A DNA stretch of 64,000 nt from Cellvibrionaceae bacterium 1162T.S.0a.05 (GCA_000964245.1 LANB01000001.1:2508392-2572391); one strand, 5' to 3'. Positions 39,868-49,456 are shown, numbered from the stretch's first letter. Notes: a model not told the origin generated them from the letters alone. Numbers and translations are program-made.

Positions 39868-39982
39868 GATCGGTGAGTGCAAGGTAGACCCAAGCGAAAC
39901 CGTCACGGCAGGGAAGCCGTGACGGAGCTACAGGGATGTATTCACCGCGTTTTCGCTTGGGTCTACCTTGTGATCACTGATC
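39868..39982 (-). repeat. 115-bp palindromic element, copy B (inverted)
   Basis: The same length and core as copy A but reversed. The inner hairpin is identical to that of A. In the outer arm, about 8 bases (ACCCAAG on one side, CTTGGGT on the other) differ from those of A yet still pair with each other. Confidence 0.9.
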
Positions 39983-40039
39983 TTACGCGACGCAAGCGCT
40001 TCAAGCCGTCATTAGAGACCATAATACCTGGAAAAATTA

Positions 40040-40834
40040 TTACTGCTTCAAATGTTTGGGATCCGCTTCCCTTAAATATTCAACAAGGCGATGATCAATA
40101 TCCCGCAAAGCGCGTAAAAATAATTGGGCCACTTCCCGCGCGCCCAGCTCACTAAAATGCGTGTCATCGATCATGCCAATGGGATAGTTAGGGTGCAATC
40201 CCGCGTCCAAATGCATAAAACGCAAGCGAGAATCGCGCTCGCCCATAAGTTCAAAATATGCACGTGTCATTTTTTCCATATCGACAAAGACAAGTTGATC
40301 GCTGGCAAGCTCGCGAGCCACGGTGCGTACGATAGGAAGGTAAGGATGCGTTTGTTTTAATTTGCCATTGTTATCAAAATGCCTGCGAATGACCGGTGTC
40401 AGTAACAGTACGGATGCTCCCCTTGCTTGTGATTCTTCGATAAAGCGTCGCAGGTTTTTACGGTATTGCTCTGGTGTTGTGTAGCGATCCTGTTTGTGCT
40501 CGCTCTGGTCGTTGTGGCCGAACTGGATTATGACAACATCGGCCGGTTTTATGGCATCGACAATCTGTTGCCAGAGGCCTTCCTCAATGAAGGTGCGTGT
40601 ACTGCGCCCATTTTTGGCAAGGTTTTGAACTGTGACGGCTTCATTAAAAAATGTCGAGAAAGGGAGGCCCCAACCCGTTTCCGGAAAGTCTTTTGGATGT
40701 TTTAAGGCCATTGTTGAATCGCCAGCCATAAAAATTGTGATTGTCCTGTTTTGCTTGGCTTCGTCAGCGATGAGGAGAGACGAAGCACCCAAGAAAACGA
40801 GAAAAATTAAAAATGCGGTGAGCGTTGATTTCAT
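40040..40834 (-). CDS. Rhamnogalacturonan acetylesterase (CE12, SGNH hydrolase)
   Basis: A 264-residue exported esterase that removes acetyl groups from rhamnogalacturonan or pectin. A signal peptide (about 1-23) precedes the SGNH motifs: the catalytic serine in GDSTM, AKNGRSTRTF, the oxyanion GHND and the Asp-His pair in DDTHF. The GDST-GHND-DDTHF set is typical of CE12 (YesT/RhgT-like) enzymes. It is transcribed towards the palindromic repeats and sits directly downstream of the terminator of TonB receptor 1, so it is probably a single-gene unit. No operator of the TTGGTAATACCAA type is seen before it. Confidence 0.9.
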   Translation of the reverse strand: MKSTLTAFLIFLVFLGASSLLIADEAKQNRTITIFMAGDSTMALKHPKDFPETGWGLPFSTFFNEAVTVQNLAKNGRSTRTFIEEGLWQQIVDAIKPADVVIIQFGHNDQSEHKQDRYTTPEQYRKNLRRFIEESQARGASVLLLTPVIRRHFDNNGKLKQTHPYLPIVRTVARELASDQLVFVDMEKMTRAYFELMGERDSRLRFMHLDAGLHPNYPIGMIDDTHFSELGAREVAQLFLRALRDIDHRLVEYLREADPKHLKQ

Positions 40835-40862
40835 GAGTCTATTTTGATTGTACTTTCAGAAA

Positions 40863-40896
40863 TAAAAAACCCCCGGCGGACGAACCAACCGGGGGG
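40863..40896 (-). terminator. Intrinsic terminator of TonB receptor gene 1
   Basis: CCCCCGG and CCGGGGG pair around about 12 bases. Read on the minus strand, the stem is followed by TTTTTTATT. It lies 42 bases after the receptor stop codon and ends that transcript. Confidence 0.85.
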
Positions 40897-40937
40897 ACTG
40901 ATGGAGAGAAACATAGAATAAGAAAGCGGTGGGCTTC

Positions 40938-43673
40938 CTAGAACGTCGCGCGTACACCCAGGTAGAACTGACGTCCCGTGCTGTTGTATTCACGGATCAG
41001 GTTCATGGTGCCTGTTGGACCCGTGGTGTACAAACGCTCAAATTCGTTGGTGAGGTTAATCACTTCGAGCGTTAAGGTAACGTTTTCGTTCAGGTTGTAG
41101 TACGCGTTGAAGTCGACATGGGTAGGGCCAGTTGTCGCTTCGGAGTAGTTGCTGTTGCTACCGATATTGCGCGTCACGTAGTCATCCCGGTTGTTCACTG
41201 CGAGACGGGAGCCCCATTTTTCTTCCTCGTAGTAAACGGTGAAGTTGTAGGAGTCTTCCGACAAGCCGGGAAGTGGTGCATCTTCTTCAACATCGTTACG
41301 GGTCACAACAGTCGTGCCTTCTACGTGTGAATAGTTTGCAAGAACACCAAAGTTACTCCAGAAGCCCGGTGCGTTGGCAAAGGCATGTTGGTAAGCAATT
41401 TCCCAGCCGTCAATTTTTGAACCTTCGGTGTTTGACGAAGTGGAATAGGTCCAGACCTGATCAAGCAGCTCAGGTTCAGAAGGGTACAGCGAGGCAACGA
41501 TGGGCCGGTCTTCCGCACGCAGCACTTCCTCATTGGTTGGCGAGGAAATAAAGCTTTCGATATCTTTGGTAAAGATACTGATTGCGACTGCGGCTTCCTC
41601 GTCGAAATACCACTCCCAACTGAAGTTAAAGTCGTCTGACAATAAAGGTTCAAGTTGTGAATTACCGCCACTGACAGTTTGGTTGGTGTTGGTGTAATCC
41701 TTCGAGGGCGCAAGGCTGGACATGCCGGGGCGTGTTAACGTTTTTGCCAGGTTCAAACGCAACAACATATCTTCATTGATGTCGTAGGTAAAGTTGACGG
41801 AAGGCAAGGTGTTGCTGAAATCATTCGTTTCAACATTTTGCGTATCGCCAACCCAACCGGTGGCAGTTACGTCGGTGGACACATTACGAATACCGGCATT
41901 CATACGAAAACCGTGACCGGCAATTTCAGTATTCAAATTGTATTCTGCATAAACGCCTGTTGTTTCTTCCTGTACGGTCCAGGTTTGTACACCTTCACCA
42001 ACGGCGAGTTCCTGGTTTAAACCAAAAGCCGGCATGGCGGAGGCGAAATCGAGAACGACAAATTCAAGTTCAGTATCATCACCGTAACCGCCGGTATCGT
42101 CGTAGCGGTAAACTGTGCTGATGGCATCGAGGTCCGTTGGTACATCTTCGTTTTGACGAAGCTCCTGACTGTCAACTTCGCGATCATTCATGATAAGGCC
42201 GAATTTGAAGTTGTGCTCGTCGCTCAGCAACCATTCAAGATCAAGACGCTGGGTGTCGTTGGTGCGATCGACGATGTAAGTACGAATTCGCTCGTTATCC
42301 ATGATGTAGAAATTGTCGGCGTCGGTCACGTCAATATCGTAATCGAGTGACGCGACATTGGCGTTGCCGGTGAAGTCATAAGTAAACACCGTACCACCAT
42401 CGTTTTCTTCCGGTGTGTCGACATTGTCCAGGTGTGTTTCGATATTTGCGCGGAAATAAAACTCTTCAAAATCCGAGCTGGCGTTACCCACCATGCCCGA
42501 CAGGATCAGGTTGTCCGCCAGATCCCATTTAAAGTCAGCGGTAATTTGAGAGAAGTCGGTGCTGTCTTCCTGGCGACGACTTTCCGTTCGCAAGCCCACG
42601 CCGGAAAACGTTCCGGCCACCGCGTAATCGACACCGCCCTGAGTGGCAACGGTGACATCTTCAACAGTGATATTCGGCCAGCCCCACTGTGGGCCATTGC
42701 GACGAAACTGTGCGAAGGAGTTGTAGCTGTTTACCGTTGAGTCAAAGGAGGACGACACATAATTCAAACCGAATTCTAAAGTGTCAGAGGGGCGAAATTG
42801 CAGTGCGCCTGAAAGTCCAAGGCGTTCCTGTAAATGGTGGAAGCTGTCCTGGCGCGGCAAGCGCGGATACCAAAGGCCGTTAACAGCTTCATCGGAAAGC
42901 GCAGTGTTGTTACCTGCAAAGGAGCGGTCGCCATCCGCTTCCGGACTGTGCCAGCGCACGGTACCGAAACCATCCTGAAATGCGTTGCGCTCGGTGTAGG
43001 CCGCGGACAACATCCAGCCAACAGTTTCTGCATCGTTGGTGCCGCTATAAATGAGGGTGAAACGGGGATCATTTTCTTTCGACAAACTGTTGTAGCCAAG
43101 CTGGCCCGAAACAGACAAGTTCAGATCGGGATTATCCAGCGGGCGCATGGAGTAGAGTTCCACGGAACCGGCAATGCCGCCTTCTTCAATGGAAGCCATG
43201 GCCGATTTGTTGATGTCGATGCGGTTAAACAATTCTGCGGAGAAAACGTTGAAGTCAAACCCACGGCCGCGATTGACGCCGCCCGAGCTGTCGAGACCAC
43301 CGGCAGAGGAAGGGACTTCCATGCCGTTAAGTGTAACGTGGGTAAAGTCAGAGTCGAGGCCACGCAGGGAAATCTGACGACCTTCGCCACCTTCGCGCAC
43401 AATGGCGACACCTGGTTGGCGTTGCAGGGCTTCAGCGAGGTTGGAATCCGGCATTTTACCGATGTCTTCCGCAACAATACTTTCGCGTGCGTTCATCGCT
43501 TCACGTTTGATTGTCATGGATTTCTGAATGGATTGTCTGATGCCCTTCACCACAACTTCTTCGGTGATGGGTTCGTCCTGTGCAAGGGCTTGTTGTGACA
43601 TAAGCGCGCTGGCACCCGTCAATCCGCTCAAGGCGGCGACAAGTACCGAGAGTTTATTTTTTTTAAAGTACAT
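40938..43673 (-). CDS. TonB-dependent receptor, probable pectin-oligosaccharide importer 1
   Basis: A 911-residue outer-membrane receptor of the TonB-Xanth-Caul type. A signal peptide (about 1-31) is followed by a TonB-box region (ITEEVVVKGIR), a plug domain (about 45-165, MPDSNLAEALQRQPG; GRQISLRGL) and a 22-strand barrel ending GVRATF with terminal Phe. ATG 43673 follows GGGGAAAGG. It moves ligands across the outer membrane with TonB energy. Position among pectin genes and an upstream palindrome at 43848 suggest it imports pectin oligogalacturonides; this is inference. A terminator isolates it from the acetylesterase. Confidence 0.93.
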   Translation of the reverse strand: MYFKKNKLSVLVAALSGLTGASALMSQQALAQDEPITEEVVVKGIRQSIQKSMTIKREAMNARESIVAEDIGKMPDSNLAEALQRQPGVAIVREGGEGRQISLRGLDSDFTHVTLNGMEVPSSAGGLDSSGGVNRGRGFDFNVFSAELFNRIDINKSAMASIEEGGIAGSVELYSMRPLDNPDLNLSVSGQLGYNSLSKENDPRFTLIYSGTNDAETVGWMLSAAYTERNAFQDGFGTVRWHSPEADGDRSFAGNNTALSDEAVNGLWYPRLPRQDSFHHLQERLGLSGALQFRPSDTLEFGLNYVSSSFDSTVNSYNSFAQFRRNGPQWGWPNITVEDVTVATQGGVDYAVAGTFSGVGLRTESRRQEDSTDFSQITADFKWDLADNLILSGMVGNASSDFEEFYFRANIETHLDNVDTPEENDGGTVFTYDFTGNANVASLDYDIDVTDADNFYIMDNERIRTYIVDRTNDTQRLDLEWLLSDEHNFKFGLIMNDREVDSQELRQNEDVPTDLDAISTVYRYDDTGGYGDDTELEFVVLDFASAMPAFGLNQELAVGEGVQTWTVQEETTGVYAEYNLNTEIAGHGFRMNAGIRNVSTDVTATGWVGDTQNVETNDFSNTLPSVNFTYDINEDMLLRLNLAKTLTRPGMSSLAPSKDYTNTNQTVSGGNSQLEPLLSDDFNFSWEWYFDEEAAVAISIFTKDIESFISSPTNEEVLRAEDRPIVASLYPSEPELLDQVWTYSTSSNTEGSKIDGWEIAYQHAFANAPGFWSNFGVLANYSHVEGTTVVTRNDVEEDAPLPGLSEDSYNFTVYYEEEKWGSRLAVNNRDDYVTRNIGSNSNYSEATTGPTHVDFNAYYNLNENVTLTLEVINLTNEFERLYTTGPTGTMNLIREYNSTGRQFYLGVRATF

Positions 43674-43847
43674 GTGACCTTTCCCCATGTGTTGTTATTA
43701 AAAGAGTTGTTATTAAAAGTCTACTTATTCAATTTAAAGGAGCGTTGACCCGAAACGAGCAGTCAGAGTGAGCATCTTGATGGGTCGTTAACGTCTGGCC
43801 AACATTAAACATATGGAAAACCAAAGTCAATAAAAAGTAAGGCCAAT

Positions 43848-43860
43848 TTGGTATTACCAA
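43848..43860. promoter_or_regulatory. Pectin-regulon operator-like palindrome, site 1
   Basis: TTGGTATTACCAA is a perfect 13-base inverted repeat around its centre, about 175 bases before TonB receptor 1. It is the reverse complement of the site upstream of fbp (50553). GntR-family UxuR/ExuR regulators of other gammaproteobacteria bind the similar TTGGTATACCAA. The rest of the 393-base gap is AT-rich with no gene. Confidence 0.7.
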
Positions 43861-44016
43861 TATTGGGTTAAATATCTTAAAGCCGCTTGCAGGCCAATAT
43901 ATGCGCCAGTTTACAGGTGAATTTTGGTAAGGCTATAAATATCGATCACGCATGATCAATTTTCTGTTTCAGACGAGACTTGTTTATATATGAAATTCAG
44001 GCAGGGGTGGAGAAAG

Positions 44017-44051
44017 GCGCCGGCCTTACCAGATTAATCCGGGGCCGGCGC
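44017..44051 (-). terminator. Hairpin after the duplicated-module lipoprotein gene
   Basis: GCGCCGGCC pairs with GGCCGGCGC across about 17 bases, 15 bases beyond the stop codon, followed on the minus strand by CTTTCTCC. It is a probable terminator with a weak U-tract. Confidence 0.6.
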
Positions 44052-44066
44052 AGGAGAGAGAGGGGT

Positions 44067-46196
44067 TTAGTAGCCTGTGGTATCGCCGATATCGCTTGGC
44101 AACATGCCAGACAACTCGCTGGGTAAGTAGGCGCCGTCTTCGGTCCAGATTATCCAGTCGATATCACTGAGATAGGGATTGCCGCCACCATCACCAAAGC
44201 GGATGTAGTTGGAGTCGGTGGTACGGGTTGAACCGGTGTAGTCAATGATGGCGGTGTCGCTACCGTCTCGATACACACGAATGGTCCCCGTGTTGGCGTC
44301 GGTCAGAGAAACGGTTAAATGGTAAATTCTGTAACCCGTGTAGGGGTCAGCAGAGTCATAGGCATTTGGGTCCAGATCACCGTCGATATTTTCAATCTGG
44401 ACGCCTTGGTTTGATCCATCAGAACGCAAAATCATTTTGACGCGAGTGCCCGCAGCAGGGTCTCCACCGCTTAAATGCGTATCCAGCTCAATAACGCGAA
44501 CATCTGTTGCATCATCATTGCCAGCAATACGAACCAGCGCTGTGAATTCTCGTGGATAAACCACTGCGGCAGGTGCGTCCCAAACATAACGTGCATAGAG
44601 GCTGTCGCCTGTGTTGGCAGAGCTATCAAAGGTCGTCGTGCCATCACCATTGGCGGTGAAGAAGTCTGCACCATCCGGCGACGCCGAACTGGGGCCGAAC
44701 TCTGCGGTACTGCCGTCTGCGAGAGTCAGTGAATCCGCAGTAAACGGCGTAACATCACCATCGTAAATATTCCAATCAATCGTTGCGACTACCGGCTCAA
44801 TGTACTCGATTGAGATACTGTCTATTGTCAGGTTTGCAACACGACTGTCGGCACGTACCTGAATAAACGAGTTGGCAGTACCTATTTCGGGCTCAAGGAC
44901 CAGGGTATAGGGCAGAGTGATATCGCCATCGGTAATTTCGCTGACTTTGGAGTCGCCACCGTGTATCGAGCTACCGGAGCTGGAGGTGTTGTTGTCAACA
45001 TAGACCTGGAATTTACCCGGGTCTGCCGCATCAACGCTGCTAAATTCTGAAACAACCATGGTGATGCGGTACGCGGTACTTAAATCGAGATCGCCATCGG
45101 GTTGATCCGTATCGTTGGTCGCCGCACCTTTGTCGCCGATAGTAAAGCGGGCATTGTTCATGCTGAGCTTGCTATCGGTCATCGTGATTCGCGAATCACC
45201 GCTGGTGACTTTGTAAAAAGGATCGGCGGCATCATCAGAAATTGACAGGAAGTCCGTTGAGTCATCTTCGGTGCCGAAGAAGTTGGATTTGCCCACAGAG
45301 AAATCCACATCAAAGCTGCCGGTTTCCGGAATGCCGGTGAAAGGTGTGCCGGTTAAAGGAGGCTCAACTTCACCGTCGGGGCTCAAGGCGTAGGCGGTGG
45401 TTTTGCCCGCGCAATCGGGTTGCGCTGCTGCCGGGTTCGCCGCGTTTTCAATCACAAAGTCATCGAGAACAAGCCAGCCACCGCTGTCTGCGCGCAGCTG
45501 GATAAAGGAGTTAGGTGTACCCACTTCAATATCGAAACTGGCGCGCTCACCGGCAACAAACGAATTTTGCGGCACGTTCACCGCGCGTGAGCTGGAGCCG
45601 TGAATGGAATTACCGGAGCTGGTGGAGTTGTTATCAACGTAGATAAAAAAGTTTCCGCCATCGCTGCGATCAACGACACAAAAAGACACGGTGAAGGTCG
45701 ATGATAAATCCAGTTCTCCCCAGGATGTGCTGGCATCGGGAAGTGAGCCGGGCGTAGAGTTTTTGCGTGGGTCTGTCGCGGATTGATCAGCGTGCACAGA
45801 CACAATTTGACCGATAGTAAAACGCGCATTACCCATGCGGAAATGTGGATCAACGTCGGCAGTTACCCAGGCATTGGGGTCCGGATCAAGCGAACCGTCT
45901 TCGAGGAATACACCTGCAGTACTGTGATAAAAATTATCGGTTTCGTCACTGTCACTCTCCGAGGCGAGGGCTGCATAGCTTGCCCCAAAAAATGTTTGTG
46001 CATCGGCAACCGCATCGAAGTTTTCTGTTATCGGAAGCGCAGTATTCACAATGGTATCTTCCGGTTGTTCCGGGCCGACGACTTCAACCACTTCTACATT
46101 GATATTAATGTCCGGTGCTTTGCTGTCACTTTCGCCGCCGCAGGCAACCACTGTGCTCGCTGCTGTGACATAGGTCAGTAAATGTTTCCAGTTCAT
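44067..46196 (-). CDS. Lipoprotein with two repeated beta modules, probable polysaccharide-binding
   Basis: A 709-residue lipoprotein (lipobox TVVAC, Cys19). Two homologous beta-sandwich modules occupy about 50-260 and 290-470. Each has an ARFTIG motif, an IYVDNNSTSSGNSIHG or VYVDNNTSSSGSSIHG motif and an NSFIQ(L/V)RADS motif. A third, different C-terminal module (about 475-700) resembles a concanavalin-like jelly-roll. No catalytic motif is apparent. The gene follows TonB receptor 2 after 42 bases, so they form an operon, an arrangement like SusC with a surface binding lipoprotein. Binding pectin fragments for the receptor is the likely job, by inference; I do not recognise the repeated module. 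Confidence 0.75.
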   Translation of the reverse strand: MNWKHLLTYVTAASTVVACGGESDSKAPDININVEVVEVVGPEQPEDTIVNTALPITENFDAVADAQTFFGASYAALASESDSDETDNFYHSTAGVFLEDGSLDPDPNAWVTADVDPHFRMGNARFTIGQIVSVHADQSATDPRKNSTPGSLPDASTSWGELDLSSTFTVSFCVVDRSDGGNFFIYVDNNSTSSGNSIHGSSSRAVNVPQNSFVAGERASFDIEVGTPNSFIQLRADSGGWLVLDDFVIENAANPAAAQPDCAGKTTAYALSPDGEVEPPLTGTPFTGIPETGSFDVDFSVGKSNFFGTEDDSTDFLSISDDAADPFYKVTSGDSRITMTDSKLSMNNARFTIGDKGAATNDTDQPDGDLDLSTAYRITMVVSEFSSVDAADPGKFQVYVDNNTSSSGSSIHGGDSKVSEITDGDITLPYTLVLEPEIGTANSFIQVRADSRVANLTIDSISIEYIEPVVATIDWNIYDGDVTPFTADSLTLADGSTAEFGPSSASPDGADFFTANGDGTTTFDSSANTGDSLYARYVWDAPAAVVYPREFTALVRIAGNDDATDVRVIELDTHLSGGDPAAGTRVKMILRSDGSNQGVQIENIDGDLDPNAYDSADPYTGYRIYHLTVSLTDANTGTIRVYRDGSDTAIIDYTGSTRTTDSNYIRFGDGGGNPYLSDIDWIIWTEDGAYLPSELSGMLPSDIGDTTGY

Positions 46197-46238
46197 AATC
46201 TTTTACCTTTCGTTATTTTTTGCAATTTCATATTCGTT

Positions 46239-49154
46239 TTAAAACAGGGTGACATTGACACCGAGTTGCCATGAGGTTCCGAAGTCTTCGGTTTGATACA
46301 TAATTTTTCCGTTGGAGACGCTGTTACCGGTGAAATACTGCAAGCTGGTGTCTTCGGTTAGATTCACTGCGTCGAAATAAACGTTGAACATGTCGTTGAT
46401 TATCCAGGAAGCCTTGAAGTCGAGGCCGAAGGTGTTGTCTGCGTAAATATCAAAGACATCGTCGCCGTACTGCTTGAATACTTCACTGCGATAGTTTGAA
46501 GACAGACGCACTGAAAACTCGTCGTTTTCCCAGCCCACCGTCAAGTTTGCAATTTCATCAGCTTGTTCCGGTAAGGGAATTTCAGCAAAATCAAATTGCT
46601 CACCGAGGTTTGCACTCGAATTCATCAGGGTCATGTTGCCGGAAACGAAAAAGCCGCTTTCAAAGTTTTTTGCAAGCGACAGTTCAATACCATAGACATC
46701 TGCGCTGTCACCATTCACCGAGTAGACGATGTTGTTGTAAGTCTCGCCGTCGCGAATGGGGATAACACCGCGAATATCCTCTAGCGGAACGCTGAAGGGG
46801 AATTCGTCAAAGCTCAACGCAGCACCGCTGCGAACGGGTAAAATAAAATCGCTGATATCCTTATAGAAAAAAGCCGCCTGCAAATAAAGATCATCACCGG
46901 CGTACCAACCGAGAGAGGTGTCAAAGTTGGTTGAGGTCATCGCGCGAAGCGTTGGGTTGCCAATTTCAAGTGTGAGTGCGGGAGATACGTAAAAATTGCC
47001 ATCGAGCACATCGTCAAAGGCAAGCGTACCATTCAGCGGATGCTGGAATTCGCGTGCTTCACCGCAACCACTATCTGGTACGATGCTGTATTCACTATCA
47101 TCGACAATACAAAACTCAATGCGGTTTGCAATGGAGCCGTAGGTGCGGGCTTGATCAAAACCAGGGCGTGTGAACGACGTCCAGATTGCGGCGCGATACA
47201 ATAAGTCGTCGCGTGGTTCCCAACGGAAATGCACACTCGGCAAGACATCCGAATAGGAATTTTTTGCTTGTGGTAACGCGACAACTAAATCACCTTGTGT
47301 TCCCAAATCGGGGTCGTCTTCACGATCATTGCGAATGCTGAAATTACCTTGTGATTCGAAGGTGGTCGTTTCATATTTTACGCCGGTAATGACACTGGCA
47401 TTTGCAAAAGGCTCCCATTCGAGCATGGCGTAAACGGATGAAGAATCTTCCTGTAGCCAGTGGTCGTCGCGGGTGCTATCAATGTTGACTGCGGTTTGGT
47501 CGGAGTTGTATGCGAGTGGTGCTGTCACCGCGATAATGCGTTCGGCTTCTTCGTAAGTTTCGAAGTCGTATTGAATATCGGGATGGTCAGGCGTAAAAGT
47601 TGAAAACTCGCCTAAAAGGGCGCCGCTGCCAAAAGTCCAATCGGAACAGGCTTCCGGGTCGATAGAGAGTTCGCAAAAAGAAACGGAATAGTCAGAAGGG
47701 ACGATGCTCCAACGGTCTTTGTCGCGTGTGCGTTCCCGCATTTTTGTTGCAACGCCGAACTGTACGTACTTGATTTCGCCATCATCAAAAGAGTGGCGCA
47801 AGTTCACTTTCACTTGCTGGATTTCGTCGTCGCGGAAACTGTCTTCGATAAACAGGTTATCGAATTCCATTCCGCTTTGAACGCGTTCACCTGGAAGATA
47901 ACCAAAGCCATAGGCGCCGCCCGCAACATCGGTATTGCCGGACAAGGATGTCAACACTTCAGGCGATACCACAACAGAATTAAAATAGTTGGGTCCGTAA
48001 GTGCCGATCATTGGTAATTCGCGCACGCGAAACTGGGTGCGACGGCCACCGGGTTTGTCCCAGGAGCTGTCCGAAGCTGCGAAGGTGTAGTCGAGATCCC
48101 AGGCGCCGATGGTGTGTTCACCGGTAAATGAAAGCGCGGTGGTGACGCTATCACCTTCCTGAATAAAAAATTGGTGTTGAAGATCCGTACCATAAAGCCC
48201 AAAAAGGCGATTTGCAGGATCGACGTACACCACTTCAGAGGTGCTCGCTTGTCCCCAGCGGTGGTATTCGCGCAGGGCAATGTCGATGTCTTCAAATTCA
48301 GTACGCGATATATCGAACTTATAACGATTGTCTTCATCAGGGCGATATTCAAGTGTCATGGATGCTGCTACGCGTGTACGCTCTGCATCTTCCTGTTTGG
48401 CTTCGTAGCGAAAGGGAATCAAACCATCGACACCGTTTGCACTCACCGCACGCGGGTTACTGGTTGCATGATGTTCATTGATATACGTGACGGAATTGCG
48501 CTTTTCCCAGGAGAGGGCGTAACCAAGGCCGATTGTTTCGTCGGCAAAGAGGTTATTGCCAGAGAAACTCAGTTTGGGGGACAAGTCATCGTCGTAGCTT
48601 TGTTGATTGGTTTGAACGTTTAATTTCATTGAATCGCTTTTGCGATCGAAAGCCGAAATCGTATTCACGTTAACCACACCGGCGATCGAATTGAGATCCT
48701 GGTTGGGCGTGAGAGATTTGTATACTTCGATAGAACCGAGCATATCTGCGGGAATTGCATCGAGTGCAAAGGCGCGGGTATCGTCGCCCGCTGTTGCTAA
48801 CTCACTGCCGTTCATATTGACCGAGACGAAGCCCGGTCCCAGGCCGCGCACACTGACAAAACGGCCTTCGCCTTCATTTTTAATGGTGGTCAAACCAGGC
48901 AAACGTTGCAGGGATTCGGCAACATTCTGATCGGCAAAGTTACCGGCATCGTCCTGGGAAATGATGGATGTGAAGGAGCTCTTGTCGCGCTCCAATTCTC
49001 GAGATCTGAGTTCGGAGGCGCGCACCCCGATTACCCTGACTTCTTCAATTGTGGTTTCGTCTTGATCCACTTCGTCATCCTGGGCGAGAAGCGGGGCGGA
49101 GGAGGTCATTGCCATGATGGCAAGGGCCAAGGGTTTTACCCGAAGGTCTTTCAT
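46239..49154 (-). CDS. TonB-dependent receptor, probable pectin-oligosaccharide importer 2
   Basis: A 971-residue TonB receptor. A signal peptide (about 1-24) precedes the TonB-box region (TTIEEVRVIGVR), the plug (about 55-180, DQNVAESLQRLPG; GRFVSVRGLGPGF; INSIAGVVNV-like) and the barrel, ending GVNVTLF. It belongs to the same broad type as receptor 1 but is not a close copy (different plug and loops), so the two probably take different ligands. The start follows AAGGGG. The lipoprotein gene comes 42 bases later. An operator-like site lies at 49245, about 90 bases upstream. Confidence 0.93.
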   Translation of the reverse strand: MKDLRVKPLALAIMAMTSSAPLLAQDDEVDQDETTIEEVRVIGVRASELRSRELERDKSSFTSIISQDDAGNFADQNVAESLQRLPGLTTIKNEGEGRFVSVRGLGPGFVSVNMNGSELATAGDDTRAFALDAIPADMLGSIEVYKSLTPNQDLNSIAGVVNVNTISAFDRKSDSMKLNVQTNQQSYDDDLSPKLSFSGNNLFADETIGLGYALSWEKRNSVTYINEHHATSNPRAVSANGVDGLIPFRYEAKQEDAERTRVAASMTLEYRPDEDNRYKFDISRTEFEDIDIALREYHRWGQASTSEVVYVDPANRLFGLYGTDLQHQFFIQEGDSVTTALSFTGEHTIGAWDLDYTFAASDSSWDKPGGRRTQFRVRELPMIGTYGPNYFNSVVVSPEVLTSLSGNTDVAGGAYGFGYLPGERVQSGMEFDNLFIEDSFRDDEIQQVKVNLRHSFDDGEIKYVQFGVATKMRERTRDKDRWSIVPSDYSVSFCELSIDPEACSDWTFGSGALLGEFSTFTPDHPDIQYDFETYEEAERIIAVTAPLAYNSDQTAVNIDSTRDDHWLQEDSSSVYAMLEWEPFANASVITGVKYETTTFESQGNFSIRNDREDDPDLGTQGDLVVALPQAKNSYSDVLPSVHFRWEPRDDLLYRAAIWTSFTRPGFDQARTYGSIANRIEFCIVDDSEYSIVPDSGCGEAREFQHPLNGTLAFDDVLDGNFYVSPALTLEIGNPTLRAMTSTNFDTSLGWYAGDDLYLQAAFFYKDISDFILPVRSGAALSFDEFPFSVPLEDIRGVIPIRDGETYNNIVYSVNGDSADVYGIELSLAKNFESGFFVSGNMTLMNSSANLGEQFDFAEIPLPEQADEIANLTVGWENDEFSVRLSSNYRSEVFKQYGDDVFDIYADNTFGLDFKASWIINDMFNVYFDAVNLTEDTSLQYFTGNSVSNGKIMYQTEDFGTSWQLGVNVTLF

Positions 49155-49213
49155 TATTGTTTACCCCTTACGGTTTGTATTACATATGAACAAGGCGTTA
49201 TTCTGACCAATGC

Positions 49214-49228
49214 TGCCACACTGTGGCA
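49214..49228. promoter_or_regulatory. Perfect 15-base palindrome upstream of TonB receptor 2
   Basis: TGCCACACTGTGGCA, 60 bases before the receptor start and between two GACCAAT copies. Different from the TTGG...CCAA sites, so a second regulator may bind here. The bases around it at 49317-49336 are GAGCGAAAAT in tandem. Confidence 0.5.
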
Positions 49229-49244
49229 GACCAATCAAGCTATA

Positions 49245-49256
49245 TTGGATTACCAA
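49245..49256. promoter_or_regulatory. Pectin-regulon operator-like palindrome, site 2
   Basis: TTGGATTACCAA matches the common operator except for the loss of one central base (12 and not 13 bases). It lies 91 bases before TonB receptor 2. Confidence 0.5.
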
Positions 49257-49370
49257 TTCTTATGTTCGATCTGGCAATATCAGGCGCCAAGTTATATGCC
49301 AATGGGCGCTTAATCTGAGCGAAAATGAGCGAAAATAGCGGAATATGATTTTAATTAGCGCGAAAATGTT

Positions 49371-49404
49371 GAAAAAGAGGTCAGGCCGCCTAACGGAGGC
49401 CTGA
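49371..49404 (-). terminator. Intrinsic terminator of fbp
   Basis: TCAGGCC pairs with GGCCTGA across 10 bases, 52 bases after the fbp stop codon. On the minus strand the stem is followed by CCTCTTTTTC. Confidence 0.8.
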
Positions 49405-49456
49405 TTGAGGGAGTTGTAGATCTGAATCTGGATTTCGGCGCAAAAACGGGAGGCTG

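Noticed and set aside
42834-43598. 254-codon plus-strand frame
   Set aside because: Antisense to the plug region of TonB receptor 1, which has clear family motifs.
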